Of a stretch of 51,338 nucleotides of DNA, positions 26,560 through 37,332 are shown piece after piece (position 1 is the first letter of the stretch; the number at the start of each line of letters is the position of its first letter). The stretch comes from Candidatus Nomurabacteria bacterium (GTDB taxonomy: Bacteria; Patescibacteriota; Minisyncoccia; Phycocordibacterales; SBAW01). The DNA lies in NCBI GenBank assembly GCA_943349945.1, contig CALQZS010000001.1, forward strand, positions 1 through 51,338, given 5' to 3'. The notes under the pieces were generated by a model. That model saw nothing but the letters and a program-made list of their open reading frames with translations, was not told where the DNA came from and searched no databases. The position numbers and the translations under genes are program-made.

Positions 26560-26718
26560 TTACTTTCGCGCCTCTTTGTGAGTTTGCTGCACCCGGCACC
26601 ACTTACAATACTTCTTGAGCTCGATTTTGCGCTCAACAAGCTTTTTGTTTTTGGATGACCAATAGTTAATGCGTTTGCATTTCCCGCAGGCCAGCTTTAT
26701 AAGACGGTCTTGTGACAT
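26560..26718 (-). CDS. rpmG: 50S ribosomal protein L33
   Basis: MSQDRLIKLACGKCKRINYWSSKNKKLVERKIELKKYCKWCRVQQTHKEARK; CxxC...CxxC. Confidence 0.9.
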   Translation of the reverse strand: MSQDRLIKLACGKCKRINYWSSKNKKLVERKIELKKYCKWCRVQQTHKEARK

Positions 26719-26775
26719 AACAAAAAGACTATACCTGACAAGCACCAAAAGTGCAACCCATGGCCCAAAATAGGC

Positions 26776-27834
26776 CTAGCAGCCTACCTTGGCACACAAC
26801 TTGTTGACGTAATTGCGGGTTTCTTGGTACCCCGTATTGGACACACAAACGGCTGGCCGGGGCGAGGCGGTGCAGTCTACCGCATGGGCCGTACGTGTGC
26901 CGCAGTCCCAGTCACACTGGTAGGCATACCCGCTCGGGCAGCAGGCGCTTTGCTGTACCGCAGATTGCCCGCCATTGTATGCCGCATATGCCAGGGCTAG
27001 ATTATTTTGATTTGCAGCATACACCTGCCCAAAATATGCCACCCCTTTTTGTATCTGGTCGGTAGCACACGCAGTGTCGCCGCTACCGCATGTCTTGCCC
27101 CCGTTTGCGGGCAAAAGCTGCATCAAACCCAAAGCCCCCTTAGCGCTAACAGCACCTGCATTACCGCTGGACTCTGCGGCAATGAGTGCCGCAACGGCGC
27201 CAGTACAGTTTGGCACAGACACACTCTGGCATGCGTTAGAAATTTGCGCACCGTACACACGAGTAACCCCTTCGACGTCGAGCGCTGCTCCGTTTGTGGG
27301 CAGCGGCGTCTGCCCGCCTACATTTACTGGCCCCCCACTAATCCCCCCACGCAAAAAGCTAAACATATCGGTGATGCTGGACTCGCGCGGTCTTTCGCCG
27401 TCGGGTGCACAGGTAAGAGAATTCCAGGTGCCGGTAAGGAAGAAGTTTTTCTTGACCAAAGAATGCAGGATGGTCTGTACCACTAGCCACGCAGAGAGCG
27501 CAATAACAAAGCCGATTATGACGGAGCGGAATATGCCGTGTGCGCGGGTGATGTTTGTAGGATTACCACCCGAGGTAAAGTACAACACCCCAGCCCAGGC
27601 AAAGAGCCCTACCGACAATGGTACCGTCAGCATGAGTAGGAAGTTGATGATGTTTTGGGACAGGGTTACCAAGTCGCATAGGCCGCACTCTGTGGCACCC
27701 AAAGCGTTGCCTGCAGTGACTCCACCGCACGGTACGAGGCCAGAGGGGGTGTGGGGGGAGGTTTGGGCGAAGGCTACAGACGCAGAGAGAAGCAGCGATA
27801 CGCCCACAATTGCTATAAAAGAAAATAGTTTCAT
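26776..27834 (-). CDS. VirB2/TrbC-like two-TM module fused to a lytic transglycosylase (SLT-like) domain
   Basis: Signal peptide; LVTLSQNIINFLLMLTVPLSVGLFAWAGVLYFTSGGNPTNITRAHGIFRSVIIGFVIALSAWLVV; AALIAAESSGNAGAVSAKGALGLMQLLPANGG...ALAYAAYNGG. Confidence 0.8.
   Translation of the reverse strand: MKLFSFIAIVGVSLLLSASVAFAQTSPHTPSGLVPCGGVTAGNALGATECGLCDLVTLSQNIINFLLMLTVPLSVGLFAWAGVLYFTSGGNPTNITRAHGIFRSVIIGFVIALSAWLVVQTILHSLVKKNFFLTGTWNSLTCAPDGERPRESSITDMFSFLRGGISGGPVNVGGQTPLPTNGAALDVEGVTRVYGAQISNACQSVSVPNCTGAVAALIAAESSGNAGAVSAKGALGLMQLLPANGGKTCGSGDTACATDQIQKGVAYFGQVYAANQNNLALAYAAYNGGQSAVQQSACCPSGYAYQCDWDCGTRTAHAVDCTASPRPAVCVSNTGYQETRNYVNKLCAKVGC
27351..27770. repeat. 420-bp duplicated segment, copy A (VirB2/TrbC-like module)
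   Basis: Near-identical to 28338-28757; encoded protein segments look identical. Confidence 0.93.
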
Positions 27835-27837
27835 GTT

Positions 27838-28884
27838 TTATATTGAAGCCCCTGGCAGCTGCAGGTGCCAATGGCTGCCTTCGTTGATAAACAGTGTACC
27901 ATCCGGTGCCTTGTGGGCCGGTGCCCGTGCCCCACCACCAATAGACACTGTCCCTGCAGATGGGTATTTCATAATAACGCTGTCTAAGCTGCCGCCTTTG
28001 CTTATATCAAACGCACTGCCGTTGGTGTGCACATTGCCTGCACCCGAAGTGCCGTGCCCTGTCTCGGTGCCGCCACTTATGTTAATGGTGCAGTTACACT
28101 CGCGTTGCAGCGCCACCAGCCGGTCCACTGTCGTCTTTTGCACACCGTCCAAAGAGGTACACGAACTTTGGTTTGCGTTACTGCAGCCCCCGGTCGAGGT
28201 GTAGGTAAAGCAGGTAGTGCCGCTGCAGGCACCCGCCAATGCAGCACGCGCCGCTTGGTCGGAATATACATCGCCCGTTTGGGCTCGGGGCGTTTCGGTC
28301 GTACCAATTCCACCCGCTCCCCCACTCACTCCCCCGCGCAAAAAGCTAAACATGTCGGTGATGCTGGACTCGCGCGGTCTTTCGCCGTCGGGTGCACAGG
28401 TGAGCGAGTTCCAGGTGCCGGTAAGGAAGAAGTTTTTCTTGACCAAAGAGTGGAGGATGGTCTGCACTACCAGCCACGCAGAGAGCGCAATGACAAAGCC
28501 GATGATGACGGAGCGGAATATGCCGTGTGCGCGGGTGATGTTTGTAGGATTACCACCCGAGGTAAAGTACAACACCCCGGCCCAGGCAAAGAGCCCTACC
28601 GACAATGGTACCGTCAGCATGAGTAGGAAGTTGATGATATTTTGGGATAGGGTTACCAAATCGCATAGGCCGCACTCTGTGGCACCCAAAGCGTTGCCTG
28701 CAGTGACTCCACCGCACGGTACGAGGCCAGAGGGGGTGTGGGGGGAGGTTTGGGCGACAGCGGCTGGCACAAAAAAGAAAAAGAGGGCAACCAGTACCCA
28801 TGCACCAACTGTAAAACGGGCCAACATAGTATGTGCCCCTATCATACCATCCATTTTTTCATATATAAGTAAGCAAAAAGTCAC
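27838..28884 (-). CDS. Same VirB2/TrbC-like module fused to an M15-type (D-Ala-D-Ala carboxypeptidase-like) domain
   Basis: N-terminal module identical to 26776-27834; C-terminus GGTETGHGTSGAGNVHTNGSAFDISKGG...GSHWHLQLPG (H...D...HWH). Confidence 0.75.
   Translation of the reverse strand: MTFCLLIYEKMDGMIGAHTMLARFTVGAWVLVALFFFFVPAAVAQTSPHTPSGLVPCGGVTAGNALGATECGLCDLVTLSQNIINFLLMLTVPLSVGLFAWAGVLYFTSGGNPTNITRAHGIFRSVIIGFVIALSAWLVVQTILHSLVKKNFFLTGTWNSLTCAPDGERPRESSITDMFSFLRGGVSGGAGGIGTTETPRAQTGDVYSDQAARAALAGACSGTTCFTYTSTGGCSNANQSSCTSLDGVQKTTVDRLVALQRECNCTINISGGTETGHGTSGAGNVHTNGSAFDISKGGSLDSVIMKYPSAGTVSIGGGARAPAHKAPDGTLFINEGSHWHLQLPGASI
28338..28757. repeat. 420-bp duplicated segment, copy B
   Basis: See copy A; same length, scattered mostly third-position differences. 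Confidence 0.93.
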
Positions 28885-28913
28885 AGCTTCCAGCTAGGAC
28901 TTTTTGACATTTG

Positions 28914-28996
28914 TGCGCCGGGTTGGATTCGAACCAACGAAGGCCGAAGCCGACAGGTTTACAGCCTGTTGTAATTGACCACTCTACCACCGACGC
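28914..28996 (-). tRNA. tRNA-Tyr (GTA)
   Basis: Minus strand GCGTCGGTGGTAG...ACAGG CTGTAAA CCTGT...GTTGGTTCGAATCCAACCCGGCGC; long variable arm; no CCA. Confidence 0.9.
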
Positions 28997-29066
28997 AGAT
29001 GGAGAACAGTCATACGGTACACTTTTTTTAGAGCTCTGTCGACTCAGCCACTACACCCCTGAAGCC

Positions 29067-31766
29067 TTACCGCGCAATGTAGTCACTAGCCACAGGAGCT
29101 TTGACGCGGCTGCGGGCACTTTTGCGCACCTCAAAGGTAAATTCACTTCCCTTCATATCCACCGTTACTGCCCCACCCGAGAGCACTCCACGGCTCACCA
29201 TAAGGTGCGCCACTTTGGTTAAGATTTTATCTTGTATAAGCCGGCGCAGTGGGCGCGCACCATAGTGCGGGTTGTAACCCTCTTTCGCCAAAAACTCATA
29301 CACAGCAGGCGTGATGCTGAGTGTAATATCTTTTTGTTTCAATCGTGCAACCACCTCCTTAACCTGCAGCCCCACAATTTCTTGTATTGCTTCGGGCGAG
29401 AGGATGTTAAAGATGATTATCTCGTCGATGCGGTTTAGGAATTCTGGACGGAAGTAGTCTTTGAGCGAAGCATTCACCCGCTCTTTGGCCACTTGGTAGT
29501 TGCGGTTGTCGCTTGCGCCGCCGGTAGCAAAGCCCAACTGTTCCATCTTGTCGATGTACTGCGCGCCCACGTTCGAGGTCATGATGATTATCGTGTTGCG
29601 GAAGTTAACCTTGCGACCCTTTGCGTCGGTCAAGTGGCCGTTGTCGAGCACCTGCAGGAGGATGTTAAACACCTCTGGATGCGCTTTTTCTATCTCGTCA
29701 AAAAGCAGCACCGAGTACGGTCGATGGCGCACCAGCTCGGTCAACGCACCACCCTCTTCGTGACCCACATAGCCCGGCGGCGCGCCGATGATTTTCGAAA
29801 CCGAGTGTTTTTCCATATACTCCGACATGTCCACGCGGATGAGCGCCTTGTCGTCGTCGAACATAAACTCCGCGAGCGCTTTGGTGAGTTCTGTCTTACC
29901 CACGCCGGTTGGCCCCAAAAACATAAAGGATGCTATAGGCCGGTTTGGGTCGGCGATGCCCGCGCGCGAGCGCTTAACCGCATCCGCCACCTTTTGCACG
30001 GCCTCGGTTTGACCCACCACACGCCCCTCGAGCATGCGTTCAATGCGCGACAGCTTTTCTGCCTCTTCCTCGAGCATGCGCGACACGGGGATGCCGGTCC
30101 ACTTAGACACCACCGACGCAATGTCGGGCTCGGTTATTTCTTCTTTCAAAATCCGACGAGTGCTTTGTAGTTTTTTGAGTCGTTTTGTCTTTTGCTCCAA
30201 CTCGCGCTCCAACGCCGGTATCTCGCCGTAGCGGATTTCTGCCGCACGCGAAAGATCTACCGCATTCTCTGCAGAGTCGGCCTCCATGCGCAAGGTCTCG
30301 AGCTCTTTTTTAATATTCTTAATATCCAACAGCACCTGCTTTTCGTTTTTCCAACGCAACTCAAGCTCGCCGGTCTTTTCTTTAAGCTCGGCTATTTCGC
30401 GCTCGATAACTTTGGTGCGTGTTTTTGCCGCACGCTCGCCACCGCCCTCGGGCGGCTCTGCGGCCTCTTTACGGAGCGCCTCTTTTTCTACCTCTAGGCG
30501 CATTATCTTGCGGTGCGCTTCTTCAAGCAGCGGCGGCTTGTTTTCGAGCGAGATGCGCAGCGACGACGACGCCTCGTCTATAAGGTCGATTGCTTTGTCG
30601 GGCAAAAAACGGTCCGGGATGTAGCGTGCCGACAGTTGTACCGCGGACACCAAGGCATCGTCGGTAATATGCACGCCGTGGAAGAGCTCGTATTTTTCTT
30701 TAAGCCCACGCAAAATGGCAATAGCGTCGTCTATCGACGGCTCAAGTGCATACACCGGCTGGAAGCGACGCTGGAAGGCCGGGTCACGTTCGATATGTTT
30801 TTGATATTCGCGTAGCGTCGTAGCACCCACCACATGCAAATCACCACGCGCCAAGGCGGGCTTGAGCATGTTTGACGCATCCATAGCGCCTTCCGCAGCG
30901 CCCGCGCCTATCATGGTGTGTATCTCGTCGATAAAGAGCAAAATCTTGCCCTCGGAACGCTCGATCTCTTTAATAATCGCTTTGAGCCGCTCTTCAAACT
31001 CGCCGCGGTACTTGGTGCCTGCAATAAGCGACCCCAGGTCGAGCGATACCAACTCTTTGTCGCGCAGCGACTCTGGCACATCACCGCTGGCAATGCGCGC
31101 AGCCAAGCCTTCTGCTATGGCGGTTTTACCCACGCCTGGCTCACCTATCAAAATAGGATTGTTTTTAGTGCGACGCGACAAAATTTGTATAACGCGGCGG
31201 ATTTCTTCGTCCCGACCAATCACCGGGTCGAGCTTGTTTTCTTGCGCCATCTTGGTGAGCGAGCGCGTGTACTTGGCCAATGCGCGAAACTTCTTTTGTT
31301 CGCCGCCGGCTGGAGTCTTTGCGGTGCGCAGTTCGCTAAGCGCACGCAACACCGACTCGCGCGTGATGCGAAAACGGTTCAGCGTATCGCGTGCCACACC
31401 CGGCACATCAAGCAAGGATATAAAAAGATGCTCTGTAGACACAAACTCGTCGTGGAGCTCGGTTGCTACTTTGGCCGAACGCTCCAGCGCCTGCACCAAC
31501 TCTGGCGTGAGGTACAGCTGATACGACGGCGACAACACCGAGCCGCTTGCACCCCCCTCCAGCGCCTCGAGCACCGTGTCGGTCAACAGCACCAAGTCTA
31601 TTTCGAGCTTGTCTAGCACGCTGGTCACCAAAGACTCTTCTTGCAAGAGCAAAGCCCCAAGCAAGTGTATAGGGCTAACTTGGTTTTGACCGCGCTCTAC
31701 CGCAAGCTCATGTGCGCGGCGTACGGCTTCTTTTGCTTTTGTGGTGAAATGGTTGAATGGTGGCAT
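29067..31766 (-). CDS. Clp ATPase (ClpB/ClpC family chaperone, two AAA+ domains, long middle domain)
   Basis: Clp N domain, [51 protein letters not shown]. Confidence 0.95.
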   Translation of the reverse strand: MPPFNHFTTKAKEAVRRAHELAVERGQNQVSPIHLLGALLLQEESLVTSVLDKLEIDLVLLTDTVLEALEGGASGSVLSPSYQLYLTPELVQALERSAKVATELHDEFVSTEHLFISLLDVPGVARDTLNRFRITRESVLRALSELRTAKTPAGGEQKKFRALAKYTRSLTKMAQENKLDPVIGRDEEIRRVIQILSRRTKNNPILIGEPGVGKTAIAEGLAARIASGDVPESLRDKELVSLDLGSLIAGTKYRGEFEERLKAIIKEIERSEGKILLFIDEIHTMIGAGAAEGAMDASNMLKPALARGDLHVVGATTLREYQKHIERDPAFQRRFQPVYALEPSIDDAIAILRGLKEKYELFHGVHITDDALVSAVQLSARYIPDRFLPDKAIDLIDEASSSLRISLENKPPLLEEAHRKIMRLEVEKEALRKEAAEPPEGGGERAAKTRTKVIEREIAELKEKTGELELRWKNEKQVLLDIKNIKKELETLRMEADSAENAVDLSRAAEIRYGEIPALERELEQKTKRLKKLQSTRRILKEEITEPDIASVVSKWTGIPVSRMLEEEAEKLSRIERMLEGRVVGQTEAVQKVADAVKRSRAGIADPNRPIASFMFLGPTGVGKTELTKALAEFMFDDDKALIRVDMSEYMEKHSVSKIIGAPPGYVGHEEGGALTELVRHRPYSVLLFDEIEKAHPEVFNILLQVLDNGHLTDAKGRKVNFRNTIIIMTSNVGAQYIDKMEQLGFATGGASDNRNYQVAKERVNASLKDYFRPEFLNRIDEIIIFNILSPEAIQEIVGLQVKEVVARLKQKDITLSITPAVYEFLAKEGYNPHYGARPLRRLIQDKILTKVAHLMVSRGVLSGGAVTVDMKGSEFTFEVRKSARSRVKAPVASDYIAR

Positions 31767-31801
31767 ATATAGTTACAAGTGCAGGGGTGCACGGTTAGTT
31801 A

Positions 31802-32557
31802 CTAGTTTGTACGAACCAGGGTGTATGCGCCCGGACTCTCAAGTATAGACGTACTAGTGGTGATACCTATTACCTCGCCAAAAAGCGTAAGCAAAAGCGA
31901 CCCAGGGGTGGATGACTGCACACTTGCTTCTACTCGACCCTCTGCTCCCCCGTTTGGCAACATAGCAATGACTCCTGTACCCACGGCGTCGACTCCTTTG
32001 CCGCCGATGCGGATAACACTTTGGCCCAGACGCAGTGTAGATGGGTCGGCCACCGCAGCGGGCGCCCAAGCGGTCGAGGTTCCCACAGCCACGGCAACCA
32101 CCGCCATGCTTGAGGTAGCAACAGTAGATTGCAACACCGCCGCGACCCGCGTACCGTCTGCCAAAATGACGTCAAATTTTTCTGCACCGGTTGCGGCAAG
32201 TGCGGCCTTGTCGGTTAGCGCCTTGCCCGAGGAATCTACAATTACCCCGCGCGCAAGCAATTGGTCGCTACCTTGCAGGGTGATGCGGATAACACTCTTT
32301 TGTGCTGCAGCTATAGACTGTGCGGCCAAGTCGTCATCTTTGACCACAAGGGTTTTTTGTACCACTGCCGCATTCTGACTCTGGGGCACCACGGTTTCGA
32401 CCGTGCGCTCTACTATTTGGTTTATGGTGCGCGTGACAGAAAGTGGCGCCTGGCTCATCAAAGACACGGTTACAATACCCGTCGCAATAGACGTTACAAA
32501 GCTCACCAACAAGGTAAGCAAGACTATTTGGTGTTTAGTGAGATGCTCAAGATCCAT
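31802..32557 (-). CDS. HtrA/trypsin-like fold protein lacking catalytic residues, membrane anchored
   Basis: N-terminal TM; GVIVDSSGKALTDKAAL...DVILADGTRVAAV...STPGSLLLTLFGEVIGITT mirrors the HtrA layout without His/Asp/Ser motifs. Confidence 0.65.
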   Translation of the reverse strand: MDLEHLTKHQIVLLTLLVSFVTSIATGIVTVSLMSQAPLSVTRTINQIVERTVETVVPQSQNAAVVQKTLVVKDDDLAAQSIAAAQKSVIRITLQGSDQLLARGVIVDSSGKALTDKAALAATGAEKFDVILADGTRVAAVLQSTVATSSMAVVAVAVGTSTAWAPAAVADPSTLRLGQSVIRIGGKGVDAVGTGVIAMLPNGGAEGRVEASVQSSTPGSLLLTLFGEVIGITTSTSILESPGAYTLVRTN

Positions 32558-32565
32558 TACTACTA

Positions 32566-33753
32566 TTATACAACAATTCGGTACCTCTGCGCAATTTTTG
32601 CCAATGCCCCCGCAATGCGCCTTGCCTCTGTCTGTGTCGCAGTGGGCAAGAGCGTCAAACGCAGCGCAGTTTTTGCAACCTCAACAGACACCCCAAGCGC
32701 CAACAACACTGGCGACGGTTCATCATCCCCTGTGCTGCATGCCGAGCGGGTTGATGCTGCGATACCCATAGCGTCCAGCGCTACTACTGCCATTTGTCCA
32801 TCGAGTCCAGGTATAGAAATAGAGAGATTGTTTGCAACTCGTGCAGTAAATGGTGGCCCCAGCAGCACCGCTTCGGGCAACGCGCGCTGGATTTCTTGCC
32901 ACAAAAAATCCCGAACCCCAGCCACTGACTCTGCGCGTTGCTCGACACCCCGCTGTGCATCCTCAAGCGCCGCCGCAAACGCACCCACAAGCGGCAAGTT
33001 TTCTGTCCCGCTGCGCAGCCCCCGCTCTTGCCCGCCGCCCCGCACAAGCGGCGAGATGCGCACCCCACGTTTTGCATACAACACACCGACACCCTTGGGG
33101 CCGAGGATTTTTTGCCCATCGAGTGTCATCAGGTCGACACCGAGGCGCTCTACCATCAGAGGCAGCCACAGCGGCGCTTGCGATGCATCCACATGCACAT
33201 ACAGAGGCGTCGCACCTGTGCGACTTTTGCGGATGTGGCGAATTTCTTTAACTACTTCGCGCACAGGCTGCACTGTGCCTACCTCGCTGTTAACCAACTG
33301 CAACGACACTAGCACCGTGTCGTCTGTTATTGCCGCCGCAACAGCTGCCGTGTCTACTAACCCCGCACTGTCTACCGGAAGCTCTGTTACTTTGAGCCCT
33401 TGGGGCAGAAGTGCCCGCAGTGGCTCCAACACCGACGGATGTTCAATAGCAGAAGTAACCACATGCGCTGATGCACCTGCGTGCAACAGTGGCCACAAAG
33501 CGCCCACAAGCGCTAGGTTGTTTGCCTCGGTGCCACTTGCTACAAACACCAACTCGTCTGCATGCGCACCAATGGCCGCTGCTGCTTTGGCACGCGCCTG
33601 GTCTAGCTCGCCCTTTGCAGCTACAGCCTCCTTGTGCAAGCCGCCCGGGTTGCCATAGAGCCCCAACAGGCGCAGCAATTCTGCCTCTGCACGGGCAGAG
33701 ACGGGGGTTGCTGCAGCAGCATCAGCGTAGATACGTTTATTCCAACGAAACAC
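32566..33753 (-). CDS. Cysteine desulfurase / class V aminotransferase (NifS/IscS family)
   Basis: MTLDGQKILGPKGVGVLYAKRG, GGGQERGLRSGTENLPLVGAF, STRSACSTGDDEPSPVLLALG. Confidence 0.93.
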   Translation of the reverse strand: MFRWNKRIYADAAAATPVSARAEAELLRLLGLYGNPGGLHKEAVAAKGELDQARAKAAAAIGAHADELVFVASGTEANNLALVGALWPLLHAGASAHVVTSAIEHPSVLEPLRALLPQGLKVTELPVDSAGLVDTAAVAAAITDDTVLVSLQLVNSEVGTVQPVREVVKEIRHIRKSRTGATPLYVHVDASQAPLWLPLMVERLGVDLMTLDGQKILGPKGVGVLYAKRGVRISPLVRGGGQERGLRSGTENLPLVGAFAAALEDAQRGVEQRAESVAGVRDFLWQEIQRALPEAVLLGPPFTARVANNLSISIPGLDGQMAVVALDAMGIAASTRSACSTGDDEPSPVLLALGVSVEVAKTALRLTLLPTATQTEARRIAGALAKIAQRYRIVV

Positions 33754-33776
33754 ATCTTTAGTATATACTGGGGCCT

Positions 33777-34301
33777 ATGCTGTTTGCATCCCAACCATTT
33801 TTGGTCTCTGCCACACACTATCTCACCTTGGCGGCGCCATGGGTCGCGCTGCTTGCGTTGTTGCTGTCTTTGACCGCGTGCATGGTGATGTGGTCGCTGC
33901 GTCGACGCTTTAAACGGCTGGCTCTGGGGCGCAACGGGTCGATAGAAGAGAGTGTTTCTATTTTGACACGCGACATCAAAGAGCTACAGACCTTTCGGGT
34001 TGAGCTCGAGAAGTATTTAAAAGTGGCCGAGCTGCGTATGCGTGGCAGTTTGCAAGGCTTGGGCATCATCCGCTTTAATCCGTTTTCAAGTGATGCAGGT
34101 GGTAACCAAAGTTTTTGTGCGGCATTTCTTGACGAAAGGCACTCTGGCGTGGTATTCTCAACACTCTACACCCGTGACCGCGTTGGCGTGTATGCAAAGC
34201 CCGTAGAAAACGGCATCTCAACTTTTGAGCTGACAGACGAAGAACGCGCAGCTATAGAAAAAGCAAAGAGTGCTATCGTCGAGCATAAGCGCGCGGCCTA
34301 A
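33777..34301 (+). CDS. DUF4446-like membrane protein
   Basis: N-terminal TM, then LGIIRFNPFSSDAGGNQSFCAAFLDERHSGVVFSTLYTRDRVGVYAKPV. Confidence 0.8.
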   Translation: MLFASQPFLVSATHYLTLAAPWVALLALLLSLTACMVMWSLRRRFKRLALGRNGSIEESVSILTRDIKELQTFRVELEKYLKVAELRMRGSLQGLGIIRFNPFSSDAGGNQSFCAAFLDERHSGVVFSTLYTRDRVGVYAKPVENGISTFELTDEERAAIEKAKSAIVEHKRAA

Positions 34302-34313
34302 CCCATTTCATGT

Positions 34314-35852
34314 ATGAGTACAAAAAACAAACCAGGGGCTACCGCCCTATCTAAAGAGTCGCAAGTACGGCCACCTATTGTGGCTATTGTGGGGCACATC
34401 GACCACGGCAAGTCGACCCTGTTGGACTACATCCGCAAAAGCAACACCACCGCCGGCGAGGCAGGCGGCATCACCCAACACCTCTCTGCATACGAAGCCG
34501 AGCATAGCACACACGTAGACGGTAAGGCAGTACTGCGCACCATCACCTTTTTGGACACCCCAGGCCACGAGGCTTTTCGTGCTATGCGCTCGCGCGGACT
34601 CGAGGTCGCCGATGTGGCGATATTGGTCGTATCTGCCGAAGATGGCGCCAAGCCACAGACCCTCGAAGCACTTTCTCTTATCGCCGAAGCAAAAATCCCC
34701 TACATTGTTGCACTAACCAAAATAGACAAGCCAGGTAGCGACGTAGAAAAAGCAAAAATGTCTCTGCTTGAAAACGGCATCTACCTAGAAGGCCTGGGCG
34801 GCGAAGTGCCGTTTGTTGCGGTCTCGAGCAAAACTGGCGAAGGCATCCCCGAGCTGCTTGATTTGATTTTGTTGGCCGCCGAGATGGAAGGGCTTGCCGC
34901 AGACCACTCGCTGCCTGGCAGTGGCTTGGTGATAGAGGCGCATGTCGACAACAAGCGCGGCAACACCGCCACACTCATTGTGCAAAATGGCACCGTGCAC
35001 AGCGGCACCTTTGTGGTGTCGGGCAGTAGTTTTGCACCAGTGCGCATCATGGAAAACTTTTTGGGTAAACATATTACCGAGGCGCTCCCAGGGAGTCCTA
35101 TACGCATCGTCGGGTTCTCTACCCTACCCACCATTGGTGCAAAATGGAGCACTGTAGCATCTAAAAAAGAGGCAGAGGCCGCAGCACAAGCAAACCGCAC
35201 ACAACCCAAAGCAGCACAAAAACAAGACGGGGAGGAAGAGCCGCGCGCAACGCTGCCGCTGGTTATCAAAACCGACTTTGCCGGCACCGGCGACGCCGTG
35301 TTGCACGAGCTAGAAAAGCTGCCTAAAGATGCACGCATGGAGGTCAAGGTGGTGAGCCGCGGTGTGGGCCCTATTTCCGAAGGCGACATACGCTTTGCAG
35401 GCAGCGGCAACCCAGGACTCGTGGTCGGGTTTAATGTCAAAGTAGAGCGCGAAGCAAGCGAGCTTGCGGAGCGTCAAGGTGTTGGGGTGGCGACGTTCGA
35501 CATCATTTACAAACTGACAGAATGGTTGAGCGAAGAGATAGACAAACGCCGCCCACGCGAAAACCAAGAAGAAAAAACTGGTACCGCAAAAATTTTGAAA
35601 GTATTTAGCCACACCCGTGGCAAAGTAGTATTAGGCGGCAAGGTCGAAGACGGCGCCCTCTCCGACGGCGAGCAGGTTAAGATTATGCGCCGAGACTTGG
35701 AGCTTGGCCGCGGAGAAATAGTGAGCCTACAGGCGCAGAAAGCCGCAACCAAAAAAGTGGCCGCGGGGAATGAGTTTGGCGCCATGCTCAAAACAGAGGT
35801 CGAGCCTGCCCCAGGCGACCACCTAGAGTCGTTCACTATTGTTTTTAAATAA
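34314..35852 (+). CDS. infB: Translation initiation factor IF-2, short N-terminus
   Basis: [52 protein letters not shown]. Confidence 0.97.
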   Translation: MSTKNKPGATALSKESQVRPPIVAIVGHIDHGKSTLLDYIRKSNTTAGEAGGITQHLSAYEAEHSTHVDGKAVLRTITFLDTPGHEAFRAMRSRGLEVADVAILVVSAEDGAKPQTLEALSLIAEAKIPYIVALTKIDKPGSDVEKAKMSLLENGIYLEGLGGEVPFVAVSSKTGEGIPELLDLILLAAEMEGLAADHSLPGSGLVIEAHVDNKRGNTATLIVQNGTVHSGTFVVSGSSFAPVRIMENFLGKHITEALPGSPIRIVGFSTLPTIGAKWSTVASKKEAEAAAQANRTQPKAAQKQDGEEEPRATLPLVIKTDFAGTGDAVLHELEKLPKDARMEVKVVSRGVGPISEGDIRFAGSGNPGLVVGFNVKVEREASELAERQGVGVATFDIIYKLTEWLSEEIDKRRPRENQEEKTGTAKILKVFSHTRGKVVLGGKVEDGALSDGEQVKIMRRDLELGRGEIVSLQAQKAATKKVAAGNEFGAMLKTEVEPAPGDHLESFTIVFK

Positions 35853-35854
35853 CA

Positions 35855-35888
35855 ACAAAACTAACGTAGTCAGACTGCGTTAGTTTTA
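35855..35888 (+). terminator. Terminator-like hairpin after infB
   Basis: aaaactaacg-tagtcagactg-cgttagtttt. Confidence 0.6.
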
Positions 35889-35896
35889 TACCCACT

Positions 35897-36211
35897 ATGG
35901 AAAACCGCAGCGAAAAAATACAAGAAGCAGTGCGTGCAACCGCCGCAGAGTTTTTATCCCGCGAAGCGGGGCGCAAGTCGCTTATCACCGTAACGCGCGC
36001 CGACATATCGAGCGACGGGCGGCGCGGAGTTATATACATCACCGTGCTGCCCGACACCGCCGAGGAGTCTGCAGTGCGCTTTGCCAACCGTAGCCGCACC
36101 GACCTTGCGCTGTTTTTTAAAAAACGTGTCCGGGGTGCACAGTTCCCCCATGTGGAGTTTGTGATAGACCGCGGCGAGAAAAATCGCCAACGCCTAGACG
36201 AGCTTTCGTAA
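35897..36211 (+). CDS. rbfA: Ribosome-binding factor A
   Basis: MENRSEKIQEAVRATAAEFLSREAG...LITVTRADISSDGRRGVIYITVLPD...PHVEFVIDRGEKNRQRLDEL. Confidence 0.85.
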   Translation: MENRSEKIQEAVRATAAEFLSREAGRKSLITVTRADISSDGRRGVIYITVLPDTAEESAVRFANRSRTDLALFFKKRVRGAQFPHVEFVIDRGEKNRQRLDELS

Positions 36212-36270
36212 AAATCTCCAAAATACGCTACAGTGTAGGTACCTCAAGTGTAGCTTGAGCGCATTCAAAG

Positions 36271-36342
36271 GGCCACGTAGTCAAGTGGTAAGACAAGAGT
36301 CTGCAAAACTCTTATGCGCGGGTTCGATTCCCGCCGTGGCCT
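36271..36342 (+). tRNA. tRNA-Cys (GCA)
   Basis: GGCCACGTAGTCAAGTGGTAAGACAAGAGTCTGCAAAACTCTTATGCGCGGGTTCGATTCCCGCCGTGGCCT. Confidence 0.93.
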
Positions 36343-36374
36343 CACGATTGCCCCGCCTCGCACCGCGGGGCAAA

Positions 36375-36459
36375 GCCGGGATGATGAAATGGTAGACATA
36401 GGGGACTTAAAATCCCCAGACCAATTACGGTCGTGTGGGTTCGAGTCCCACTCCCGGCA
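36375..36459 (+). tRNA. tRNA-Leu (TAA)
   Basis: GCCGGGA...GGGGACTTAAAATCCCC...GTGGGTTCGAGTCCCACTCCCGGCA. Confidence 0.93.
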
Positions 36460-36464
36460 CAGCA

Positions 36465-37313
36465 ATGGACTTCTTTTTACCAGACATACCCGCCACCGCT
36501 TACTCCCCTTTTGAATGGCCAGAGTACAATCTTTCTCTCGCATATCCTGCGTTTGTGCATGCAAAAAATATTGGCACCAACCCGCCTGGTGTCCGCATCG
36601 GTGTGTGGCCTATATACATAGACGAGTACCGCAGCGACACCGAGCCCGCGCCACAAAAAGGCCCTGTGCAGCTGGCACAGTGGCATCGTCTCACCCGCAC
36701 AGACACGCCGCCGGGGTGGTGGCAGCTACCGCATGCACAACCAGAGCTATACATTGGGATTTATAATGACCTCCGTCCCGGATATACAAACAACTGGAAA
36801 AAAACCGCTGCGTACTATAGTCGCCAAGTTAAAAAAAGACTCCTTGACCAAGAGTACCGTATAGAATCTTTAGATTTTAATATCTTTGCCGAAGCGTTTG
36901 CTCATAGCACGGTTGCTCGCGAAATACCGACACTTGAGATACGCAAATTACAAAAACGTCTGGAGCTCTTTCCACAAAGCATCTCCATGTGGGGCATGCG
37001 TCGAATATCAGACAACAAAATAGTCGCGGGCTTCAGTGCCTTTGATTCGGCACACAACAAAGCAAGTCAGTATGGCTGCAGTTTTTATTTGCCAGAAGTG
37101 TATAGAGATAACCTAGTTGTTGGACTCATAGACCACTGGTTTGAAGTATCGATCCATAAACAAATACGAGTACTACACTTTGGGCTGTTTGCACCAAAAG
37201 GGCAAGGCACAGGGCGTGCAAAAACTATTTCCGATTTTAAATCAAAGTTTATAACTCATCATATCGCCTACCAACCCCCGCTTTGGCGACTCACAGGAGG
37301 AAAACTCTTTTAG
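36465..37313 (+). CDS. Hypothetical protein, possible FemAB/GNAT-like acyltransferase, paralog 1
   Basis: MDFFLPDIPATAYSPFEWPEY...GLIDHWFEVSIHKQIRVLHFGLF...SDFKSKFITHHIAYQPPLWRLTGGKLF; similar layout to the next ORF. Confidence 0.6.
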   Translation: MDFFLPDIPATAYSPFEWPEYNLSLAYPAFVHAKNIGTNPPGVRIGVWPIYIDEYRSDTEPAPQKGPVQLAQWHRLTRTDTPPGWWQLPHAQPELYIGIYNDLRPGYTNNWKKTAAYYSRQVKKRLLDQEYRIESLDFNIFAEAFAHSTVAREIPTLEIRKLQKRLELFPQSISMWGMRRISDNKIVAGFSAFDSAHNKASQYGCSFYLPEVYRDNLVVGLIDHWFEVSIHKQIRVLHFGLFAPKGQGTGRAKTISDFKSKFITHHIAYQPPLWRLTGGKLF

Positions 37314-37332
37314 CGTCTATAATGTCTATCAC

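Noticed and set aside
27074-28204. 376-aa plus-strand ORF
   Set aside because: Antisense to the two VirB2-like/hydrolase genes; composition is a shadow of the GC-rich coding strand and it has no recognisable domain.
32261-33658. 465-aa plus-strand ORF
   Set aside because: Low-complexity Ser/Thr/Ala/Pro shadow ORF antisense to the cysteine desulfurase and HtrA-like genes.
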